From Canna indica (Eukaryota > Streptophyta > Magnoliopsida > Zingiberales > Cannaceae): DNA of 64,000 nt. The notes under the pieces were generated by a model. It searched no databases, was not told the origin of the DNA, and saw nothing but the letters and a program-made list of their open reading frames with translations. The position numbers and the translations under genes are program-made. The stretch covers positions 38,283,501 to 38,347,500 of the forward strand of contig CP136890.1 in NCBI GenBank assembly GCA_034359265.1. The letters run 5' to 3'. How positions within the stretch are numbered: position 1 is the stretch's first letter; every line of letters begins with the position of its first letter. Shown piece by piece: positions 1-10,000 of the stretch.

Positions 1-2
1 TT

Positions 3-630
3 TTTGCTATGACCCGTAGACCTATAAACGTTCCTGATCTTATGCTTCGGTACATAGCGGATGTTCATGCCTCCAGAAAGCAAGCCCTACCCTATGCCAC
101 AGTAATATCTCATTTCATTTATGTTGTTGGGGGTAAATAGGTCCAAATTTAAGATAGAGTTTGTGCCCAAAGCAATAGACACCTATACCCTAAACCTGAT
201 GAAAATACTTGAAAACCAGCACGATAAGAGGGTACGGGGGGCACCTGAGGCGCACAGCGATGATGAGGAGGACAGGGATGAGACAGATGTTGGTGGAAGC
301 TCGTCAGCTGTTACTCATATTGAGCGTTTGGGAGAGCTGGAGCATCAATTTGCTCAATTTCATATTGACCAACTAGAATGGAACAGAGGTACGACAGGGC
401 GTCTAGATGAGTACGGTCACCGCATTGATGAGTATGGTCAACGCATAGATCAGTACGATCAGAGAGTTGATGAGTATGATCATCGCGTTGATGAGATGTA
501 TGGTCGGTGGATGAGATATGACAATACTATCAGATGTGTCTGCCACCTCCACCACCTAAGGATGATTAGTCCCACTGTTACAAGATGTCATTCATTCTAT
601 GGACTTGTATTAATACTATACTCTGCTTAG
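3..630 (+). pseudogene. Retroelement accessory ORF with 7-residue repeats
   Basis: A fragment open from the window edge to position 125 (containing RYIADVHASRKQALPYATVI) meets TAG at 123-125. A second frame starting with ATG at 121 then runs to 630. The joined content resembles the plant 'putative plant transposon protein' domain found in retroelement polyproteins, so a frameshift near 120 is the simplest reading. Residues ~95-129 of the second frame form five 7-residue repeats of the pattern DEYGHRI/DEYGQRI/DQYDQRV/DEYDHRV, probably a coiled coil, after an acidic linker rich in D and E. It lies just 5' of the polypurine tract, where SIRE-type elements carry an extra ORF. The family call rests on recalled similarity only. 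Confidence 0.5.
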
Positions 631-994
631 ACTATCTTGTATTTGTATTTGAGGCTGCTTGCCTTTATATTTATATGGCTACGTTGAACATAATTATGTA
701 TGTGAGGATTGCATGATGTTGCACTTGATCATATGACTTATCATGAATGATTTATTTTTTTAGTACCCTTTTTGATCGATGACAAAAGGGGGAGAAGAGT
801 GTTTATCATTACGAGTTAACATGTTTCATTAGGCATGATGATAGGGGGAGCACTAAATATAATGTCTTGTATTCTTGTATTCATCATCTTTTAATGCTAT
901 CAAATATGCACTTATAAACTCATGCTTCACACTAATTGATTAATACATTACATATAGATTTTTTGTTCTTTATCGTCAATGGTTTGCCATCATC

Positions 995-1008
995 AAAAAG
1001 GGAGAGAT
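995..1008 (+). promoter_or_regulatory. Polypurine tract of the Copia element
   Basis: The purine-only run AAAAAGGGAGAGA ends one base before the LTR terminus TGTTGG. This is the expected position of the plus-strand primer for reverse transcription. Confidence 0.8.
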
Positions 1009-2292
1009 TGTTGGCCGAAGGTTTTTTCCTTCGTGCTCTATTCTCTTCATGATTATTTTGATGATAACAAATCAAATCTATCTAACCGGGTTCTTGAAGC
1101 ATGAAGGTCGCAGGTTTGATAAAAGACAAAAGTCAGTTTCACGATTTGCGACATCGGTCTCGATACGACGACTCACAAGAGTTCGACGCGTGCACCAAAG
1201 ACGTCTTGGACGAGTCGAGAGAATATATGAAAAGCTCTCCAAGTTGACGCACGTTGAAGGCCGGAACCCAAAAACAAAGCGTGCAACAAGAAGATCCAAA
1301 GAAGAAATTTCCAGCCCAGGTTCGGTCGACCAAATGCTGCAGAAAATTGGCAGTAGCCAATTCGGTCGACCGATCGAATACGATCAAAATTGGCAGTAGC
1401 CAAATTGGCAGAAAATTTGGCAGATTGTCACGGTCGCTTGGGTGGTCGATCAGTCGGTCGGCCGACGATCGACCGGCAAGCGATAGGGCGTTGCCAACGG
1501 GCAGAAAAACGCCCGTTGATGACACCTTGAGTTTGGGGGGTTATAAATATCCACCCAAACTCTCTCCCAGCTGGCTGTTGATGCATCTAAGTCTAAAAGA
1601 GTGATCCTAAGCATCTTCTAAGCTCTTTCTTGATCAAATCTTCAAAACCTAGCCCATGATCCCTCAATTTCAAAGTGTTCATCATTGGAGGGTCATTCAA
1701 GCTTGTTATGCTCAACAAGAAGATGTGGTCCTATTGTGATAAGTTCTCTTTTCTCTCTTCTTGTGATTAAAGTATTTTTTATTTGTTTTTGATTGTATTG
1801 ACTTGATCGCGTAATAGACCTTGTGTAGGGTCTAGCTAGCTAGTTTGTGGTAACCTTAGTGTTTAAGGTGTAAAGTCACTTATGTAAAACTAGATTAGAA
1901 ATTGTTCTTAGGAATTGATGTGGGAAAGCTCACTCAGTGTGAAGGTGGATACTTTCGGGTGTGGAAGTACCTTCGTATGGAGTGTAGGGTCTTTCCGGTG
2001 TAAAGTCCTCAATTCTAAGCTACTCTTAATATAGTGCATTTGTGTGTGAAATCCTAAGCACGGGTCTTACGTAGTGGAGTAGGCGATTAGCCGAACCACT
2101 ATAAATTCCTTTGTGTTAGCATTGTTCTTCTTGTGTTTGCTTAACTACTTATTTTATCTCTTCTTTATTTAATCATCTAATTGTGAATTGCCTAAGTTGT
2201 AAGAAAATGATTAAATTCGAAAAACTAAAATTAGGCAAAAGATTTAGTTACACACTATTTTTCCCCTCTCTAGTGTGATCATTTTACCAACA
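1009..2292 (+). repeat. 3' long terminal repeat (1284 bp)
   Basis: The LTR starts TGTTGG and ends CCAACA, a perfect 6-bp terminal inverted repeat. It carries a TATA box and, upstream of it, imperfect direct repeats of GGCAGTAGCCAA with GGTCGACCGATCG-like motifs (about 1320-1480) that may be enhancer repeats. Downstream are repeated GGTGTAAAGTC motifs near 1867 and 1998. Confidence 0.8.
1542..1549 (+). promoter_or_regulatory. TATA box of the LTR promoter
   Basis: TATAAATA sits in a G-rich to C-rich transition about 530 bp into the LTR, a common place for the retrotransposon core promoter. Transcription would start ~30 bp downstream, near the pyrimidine-rich CTCTCTCCC. Confidence 0.6.
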
Positions 2293-4091
2293 CGTAATTC
2301 CATATTTTTTGAAGTATCTGTCCCTAGATCTAAGTTGGTGTCGATTTTAAATGTTTGTAATCACACATTTTCTTTAAGTCTGTAACGGAATGCAGGAATG
2401 TTGAATGGCATGGTTCTGTACCAACAATAATGGCAAGCATGAAGAGGCACCTTTTTTTAAAGCATCACAGTTCTCAGTTAGATGCATGCACTTAATAGTT
2501 CACATTCTTGTTTTTGCTTCATGCCTTGGTTCAAGAGCATGCTTTGGTGATATGATTTGCTTTGCTATAATGAAAGATCCCTTCGAGTCTGATTCACTAA
2601 GCTTTTTATTATGTTATAAGGTTTATCTATATATCTTATCTTTGATCAGTAATTGGAGGCAATAAAATTGAGCTTACTAGAAAAAAGTTTTGACTGAATT
2701 AGATGGTACTTAAAAATTCATTGTTCTATTAAATTTCTATGTTTGTGATTACAGTTGTGAAGGATTAGTTCATGTTGTCTTGATGCTGATTGTCGTGCAA
2801 ATTGTATGATTATAAGCAAGTGAATGCAAGACATACTATGTGCACCATGTAGTTGTATCAGCACTTCCAATTTCATGAAATTTCATTAAATACAATAATC
2901 TAGATGCTAACTTCTGCTCCCAGTATGTTGTATACTGTTCAATTTTATTGCTACTGTTCAATTTTATTTTCAATACTTGCATGTTGTATTCTGTATGGTA
3001 GTAAATACTTGCGATATGTTGTATACTGCTAAAAGTATATTAGGATGTTAAATTGGAAATACTTGCAAGCTTAATTTGCATGATATTGGAAATACTTGCA
3101 AGCTTAACTTTGATCCTTCTCTTGTTCTAATTTATGTATCATTAGTCTTAATTAGAGTCCATAGATTTTTATGCAAGGATAGTATTTTTATTTTGTTCTT
3201 CAGCATTGTAAGATTTTTGGCAAAATCCTAAAATGCCCCTCAAATTCTTATACCGAATTCAAAAATCTTCCCACTCAGAGGCGGAAACAAAGAAAAAGTG
3301 CTTATCCTCCATCACAGGGCGATCGCCATGTTGAGGTTCCAAGCGCTGCTAGTCTTTAATAATTTTACCAAAAACTTATATGCTTTTGACGTTTTTTTCT
3401 CAAATGGCTATTATATCCGTTGAACAAATGAAAAAAAACATATAACTATTTCAACTCTCTTTCTCATTTATTATCCTATCAAACAAATGGATGATAAGAT
3501 AAATAATAAGGAAAATAAATTATATGCATGGCATTACAAGAAAATAAATATAAAACAAATATTATATGTAAAGCGCATAAATTAAGTACATTTGTTCGAT
3601 GAAAGGCTCAAAATGCCATGTGAAGAAAGACTCTAATAAATGCCCAGGTAGACAATTATAAACCTACTGTGGCTGCTATGCAGAGCACTCGATCAATTAT
3701 AGTGTGACAGTTTTCTTGCAACTAAAGACTACACAGAACATAAAACATAATCTACATAAGACTTAGCTTGTACTTGAGTATACCGAGGCATGGAATATGA
3801 GATGAGGTTCAACACCCACACTGAGTCCAATTCTTACATTGATGATTAGTACTACATCCGTCTTGAATCATGATATTGGAGAAAGCAACAAAAATTGCCG
3901 GCACCAACCAGTACAAACAAATCTCATAATTGACTTCTGATACATAATTTTGCTACACTCTTTCCTCCACAAAGAATTCTTTTGTAACTGTTAATGCACC
4001 AAATAATCAGATAAGTGGAACCAAAAGAATGCTATTATTATCTACTATATCTCAATGTCATAGTTACTGCACAGAAACTACAATAAGCTTT
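2293..4091. other. Region between the LTR and the host gene stop codon
   Basis: There is no recognisable complete gene. The part nearest the host gene (about 3600-4091) is probably its 3' untranslated region on the minus strand. A plus-strand stretch near 2393-2450 follows a TGCAG acceptor-like site and could be an exon relic, but I do not recognise the peptide. The rest is AT-rich with short direct repeats such as TTGGAAATACTTGCAAGCTTAA (about 3053 and 3088). Confidence 0.4.
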
Positions 4092-7000
4092 CTATGATAC
4101 AACTGAAGCCATGGGAATTTCCAATGGGACACCAGGCGTAGGTTCCAACACTTGAACAAGTGGTAGCTCCTTTGCCAGCAATTCCTGCGTGATTATAATG
4201 GAAATTGGGATTTTATTGATTGAAAAGAAAATTTAGTGCATAGCTTATCAAAAAACATTATTACATCATTTATCATTCCAGAATTTCAATGTTGCCAAAA
4301 AGCTGGTCTTCATATTGATTTAATCTAGACAGGAGAATATTGAGTTACTGCTTTCATCTCTTTGTACCAACTGCTTTAGCATGACTCATCTCTAAGCATA
4401 GGCTATTAAATTGATTTGCAAACTAAAGAGTAGAGGTGCACTATGGAAACCCAGAAACTCCAAAACATGACTTGACCCAAAATTTAGATTTTCCTATATT
4501 GATTAGGGTCTTAATTTTTTCCAAACCCCAACTTGTTTTGGTCAAATTTCATGTTTTAATTTCAAAACCGGAAATAACTCAACCTAACCCAATTTTTATT
4601 AAAAATTTTAACTCACATGGGAAGTAACTTCCCATGAATTAACTTCCCACAAACTTCCTAGGAAGTACCAAAAATATATTTGGTCGGTCGATAGGGAATT
4701 ACAACTTTCCATGGATTAACTTCCTATATTTTGTTTGATTCAACTATGTAATTCCTAAGAAATACACATCAAATTACTAATATGACCTTCATTTGTAATT
4801 ATTATAAAATTTTATAATACAATATAATCATGTTTTCTCAATTTTATCCAATTCCTTGATTTGTTCCGATTGTATCATAGACAAAGACATTTGCGTCAAT
4901 TGTCTTCAGCTTAGGGATGGCAACGGTTCGATTAACCATATTTTTTGTGGTTAATCGAAACCGATTAAAAACCCATTAACCGAAACCGAAACCGCTTAGT
5001 TTCAAAAACTAGTATCCGAAATCGAAACCAATTAGTTCGGTTTGAATAGAACCGGTTACCTATTTACTAACTGATTAGTTTAGTAAACTAGATTTTGAAA
5101 TATCTAAAAATATCAAAATAATTAATTATTTCGGTTTCGTATTAATTGTAACAGTTTCGGATTCGGTTATCCGATAACCGGTAATCGAAATCGAAATATA
5201 TAACCAGTTTCGGTTACCATTTATCCGCAAATCAATAATCGAAACCGAAACTAATTTAATCAGTTTTTCATATTCTCTAACTGAAACCAAACCGCAAATT
5301 CACTATCTGAAACCGTATTTTGCGGTTCAATTAACCGATTTCAATTACCACCCCCTATGTATGCTCCCATCACTTCTAAGTGATTACTTTTTGCTTTTTT
5401 AATATATATTAAAAAATCTTATATCTATTTACCCCAAGCCCAACATCTAAATATGAAGTTATTAAAAATTTTATATCTTCTTACTTAAATCCCTAATCCT
5501 TGACGTCCTTCCCTTGACTGCAACCATATCCCTATATCCCTAAATCCCTGACTGCCCTTATCCCCAAAGATTCATTTGGGGCTCTCTTCGATCCCCTCTT
5601 GTCGATGTCAATGAAATACAGTTCACCAAGTTCGAGTATAACGGCTTCGCCATCGGCTACAAGACCCCATCTCAGCCACAAATTATATCAACCTTTGGGG
5701 CAAATTTCTCTGTGGCAATCATCCCCCCATTTCCTCGCCGTTCACTCCCACCAAACTATATCCATATCCATGCGTAGCAACCCCACTCTCCACTGCTCTC
5801 CGTCAAGTATGTCAAACAAGGCCAAGATCTTTGGCTCATCACCAACACTTGCAAAATGGAAATGCACTTCATTGATGGTGTTATGGCACTGCTTGCTTGC
5901 TGAATGTCAAAGCTGGAAGAGAACCCCACACGGGAAGTGTTTGTCAAAATGCTGCTTCGAGAAAGAGGATCTTGTTGCTGGGAAATAAGCTGCTCTTCTG
6001 TCGCCCACCAAGGTTGGGTTTACATAACCGTCGTCTGGCATCACTAGGAAGCTAGTGGAGCGTGGTCGAACGGAAGAGCAGCATGACATAATGTTATGGT
6101 CTATGGTGCAAATATTACTTTTGTTGACATGGAAGGGCTTGACTTGTAAGGGTTAGAGTTGAAGGGAGGTCATAGACCCATGCACGTTGACTTGAGGATT
6201 AATAGTGAGAGGTCACTATGGACATGAGAATATGGTCAATGAGCACCGATGAGAGGGGATCGAAGAGAGCACCAAACAGATCACCGAGAACAAGGCAATT
6301 GGGATTTAGGGATACAGCTGCAATGAAGGGGAGGATGTTAGGGTTTAGGGATATAAGTAAAACAGCTATAATATTTTTAATAACTGTATATTGCCAAATC
6401 AGCCTTGGGGTACAACAAATATAATTTTTTTTAAACATATATTATACAAATTGAAAAGCTATCATGTCAACCCACCACGTCATCATTTTAATGAAGATGC
6501 AGATGAATGTGATAGGGGTATACTATTGGTACATATGATAGAATTGGAACAAATTAAAGATTTGGATAGAATTGAGAATAACCCTTGAGTTCAAAATATT
6601 ATAAGCCTAAAATTAATTAACATGTTTGGTTTTTAAATATCATATTAATACAATATAACTTTATAATTAATAATTAATAATATTATAATGACCCAATTCT
6701 AATTAAATATAATTTATTATTACATGAGGTAGGGAGAGAGGATGGGTAATATCGTATTTTTACACAATAAAATGCAAGAAGGAAAACTTACCTAGGGATT
6801 GGGTAACTCACTTCATATTTTTTTGGGGAAGTGACATTTGGTCTAATTTTTACCATCTATTGTTAACTAAACAATGGGGAAAATCCTACTTCTAACTTAC
6901 AACACCATAAACTTACAACACCATAAACTTACAACACCATTTCTTGCGAACCAAATGAGACTTGTATTCATATATAATGTTTAGGAGTTTTGCATATTTA

Positions 7001-10000
7001 TCCTTTAAAAATATGAAAATATCATATTTACCATTGTAAAACTTAAAAATTCAAATTTATATTTCCAGAAAAGAAAAACTTGCATTAATTACAATCGAGT
7101 TAAGTTTACCTAATAATTTTTATTAATAGGTAGATTAAATAATTTAAGCATGTAAATTGTTCAATACCTAAAAACACCATGTTTGTACTCATGTCCAATA
7201 CTTTATTAGCTTTTATTGTTGTTTTACATAAATGAATAACTATCCTTTTATTAAAATATAATTTTAAGATATATATGCACAAATATTATTGGAATTTTAA
7301 TATATTAGTTATTGCAATTAATTAAGAAATTTTATTATATTGCCCTCCACTTGCTAGTCAGGAAATCTCACATAGTGGGCTTCTTTTGCTACTCTCTTAA
7401 GCTACCGCTTGATTTAGTAGTACGTTAATTAATTTTTTTCTAAAACCATTTTAATTTTATGTTGAAAAAGGTTGAACTATTAGTTTAGAAGAAAATCTAA
7501 TTTTTTACAAAATCACATGAAATTTAAAATTCGTAAATAATTTTCTTAATATTAAAAGTAAAGATCCCAATAAATATTTTTTATTGACAAGTTTTATTTT
7601 ACTGAAAGAAAATGCATAGTACAACTATACTGGCATATGATATATGCAAAGGTTAATATTGGTGGGATATGTATACATATATATGAACTTACCATTTTGA
7701 AAGGGATATGCAATATGTTTAAGAGGGCAATAATGTATAGTTATATTTTTTCACTACCATGTTAATGGTGAATTAATCGAAATTAACTCTAGTGGTATAC
7801 ATGCATTAAAATTACTAGAGTATATATGCTATATAAAATTTTATAAGATTAAATATGCAAATTAATATGTTCCCAGGGGAATATGCATATATGCAATTTT
7901 ACTAATATTTGACAGTCAGAATATAAAAATAAAAATCCAAATTTAACTCAAATTAACCCCTCCTAACTCAATCAGACAAAACTGCTTTGATGTGAAAATA
8001 ACAAATATGACAACAAATTTTAACAAAAACAATTAAAAAAAGAATGAAGAACCCAACTCAAACTGAATCATCCCCCAGAACTAGAAACCTGACCAAAACC
8101 AACCTGAGTTGGTTTTGTTTATGAATTTGGGTTCGTTTTCATAATCCATAAATGTTGGATCAGAAGGTAAAGATGATGTAACGCTTTTACAGCCATTTAC
8201 AAAAATCTTACAGGGAGTTAAACTACAGCTTCACTTGAGCATATATATCATGGGCCTCTATGGCTGTTGGGGAAAACCAATACAGAAAACTAAGAAGAAA
8301 TATAAAGAATTTCTAGCATAAGGAAAGACAATACTATGGAGAACTTTTATTCTTTGCACTATCACGGGAAACAAAATTTTCACAAGTAGATGCTAAACTT
8401 GGAACCCTGATTACATGATGCTTTGTAAAAAAGTTGTACAAACTAATAAAAATTACCAATCTATTTTCCCATAATTGATACTTAGTACTACATTAATGTC
8501 TAATGGTTTAGCATCAAGAGATAGCAAAGTAAGTGAATGTGTTCTCTTTCTTATGATTGGGATACTAATTGTCAAGTTGAGGGCCTCATGCAGCTTTGTT
8601 AGCAGTTTGTTGCTTTGTGCACCTGAAATATTAACATGATCCTCCTACCAAATACCAGTTTGATAAACTCATGAAGACCAATTAGGCAATAAATAGCACA
8701 GGCCGAGTTGCATTGAGTTGCGTGTATGAAGTACTAATTTCCTTTTCTTCATTCTATTTCCTTTTCCTTCCTCATTCATATGATTTTTTATTATTAATTA
8801 TGGATATTACTACAAACATTTGAGAACATATGTGAACGCTTCAACTACCAAAGTTCACTTACCTTGAATGATTCTGTGGTACCCTTTGAGTAAAGGATAC
8901 TTGAGAGAATTCCTTTAGCATCCAGATCACCATTTTTCATAGGAACAATGTACCTAAAAGAGTGATAGCTGTGAATGTCAGTGAACATGGAAGTATAAGA
9001 CTAAGGAAATTATTCAAAGTCATTCTTCTGTACTTGGCTTTCAACAATTTTGCAAGTTGCACTGCATCTTCTTGTCCAGAGACCAAAGTGAAAGCAGGAA
9101 GCAATTGCTTAATGACTGGAGTGATGACAACATCAGCTTGGTAATTTTCTAGAAAAGAATGATCGTATACACAGTGTGGCTCATAGTACAGAGTTAAACA
9201 ACTTTGTCCAGATTCAATTATGTACCTGTCCATATGTTACAGTAAAAGGTTTTCTGAAATTAAATTATGAGTAATAAAATGTAAGGAACTATGAAAAAGT
9301 AACAAGTCATTTTTCCCATTGCTTCCCAAGAAATAAGCTACTGACCCATTTTCTGGCCTCTGCCAAGGAGGCCCTAATATTGGACCTGCAGTTGCACAGA
9401 CATTGACCTTACTACCATTTTTTCCTTCAACGTCAATACTTTGACTAGGTTCTAAATAGGTAACCTGTATGGAATTCAACCTGCACAAGAATCAGCAAGA
9501 AGAAATCTCTAGGAACTGAGCTGCTAGATTCATATTAGTCAAAAAAATTTATGCATGTGATCAGAAGATTCTTGTTCATAAATGGTTATGATATCTCAGT
9601 ACTACTTTTTCTATTTTTTCCTGGATCCTCTGTGGTAACTCAATTACATAGTAGTATCGGTACCAAATTCTTTCAGGGTGCACAAAATATGTAAAACTTC
9701 AAAGTTTCTGATAAGTTTATGTTAAAGAACTAAAAAAGAGAAGAGAAATAAATATCATACTTTGGAAGATCAAAGCTAATTTTTCCTAATTTGAGAATGC
9801 TCAAGTATGCAAAACTAATTTTAGTAGAAGCAATTACTAACATGAAATTATTATACTGCAGAAACTCTAGAAGCATTGGGGAAAGTATTTACTTTTTTAG
9901 GTAACTGAGGCAAAGATGGTACATTCTTTCATGAGAATTGGGAGAAAGTGCTGGATTGAGTAGGGAAAGCAGCCTATTTTCATTTGAATATCTACTCGTT

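Larger units (their letters stand above)
1..2292 (+). mobile_element. 3' part of a Copia-type LTR retrotransposon
   Basis: The left edge of the window lies inside an LTR retrotransposon. In order one sees a protein fragment with heptad-like repeats, about 380 bp of untranslated DNA with purine-rich tracts (for example near 785 and 843), a polypurine tract, and a complete LTR bounded by TGTTGG and CCAACA. The 5' LTR, gag and pol would lie left of position 1. The long LTR, the extra ORF between pol and the LTR, and the ATTGTTGGC junction resemble the SIRE/Maximus branch of plant Copia elements; that placement is inference, because no reverse transcriptase is in view. The 5 bp after the LTR (CGTAA) should be the target duplication, but the partner copy is outside the window. 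Confidence 0.75.
4615..6880. repeat. Possible outer inverted-repeat element enclosing two inner ones
   Basis: The left arm around 4760-4900 contains CTCAATTTTATCCAATTCC followed by TTTGTTCCGATTGTATCATA. The reverse complement of the right arm around 6520-6600 reads CTCAATTCTATCCAAATCT then TTTGTTCCAATTCTATCATA. Outer ends near 4620-4670 and 6790-6840 share CCTAGG and GGGAAGT motifs but are diverged. Both inner elements lie between these arms, so this would be the oldest of three insertions. Boundaries are approximate. Confidence 0.45.
4185..8862 (-). other. Intron 6 of the metallo-hydrolase gene, filled with repeats
   Basis: This intron is bounded by GTAAGT and CAG. It holds at least two well-supported inverted-repeat elements and one possible enclosing element (listed separately), then AT-rich DNA from ~6950 to 8860. 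In the AT-rich part I see only palindromic GCATATATGC-like motifs (7630-7910) and no coding sequence. The gene's other introns are 80 to 1854 bp, so its size is explained by insertions. Confidence 0.75.

Noticed and set aside
1049..1604. Several ORFs over 100 codons on both strands inside the LTR
   Set aside because: Overlapping frames in LTR control sequence with no family resemblance; open by composition.
2393..2665. ORF and acceptor-like site (TGCAG followed by a peptide with EWHGSVPTIMASMKR) downstream of the LTR
   Set aside because: One possible short exon with no partner exon, no recognised family and no clear donor; too little to call a gene.
6985..7905. Possible inverted-repeat element with GCATATTTATCC and inverted GCATATTCCCC ends in intron 6
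   Set aside because: Arms are too short and AT-rich to separate from chance in this composition.
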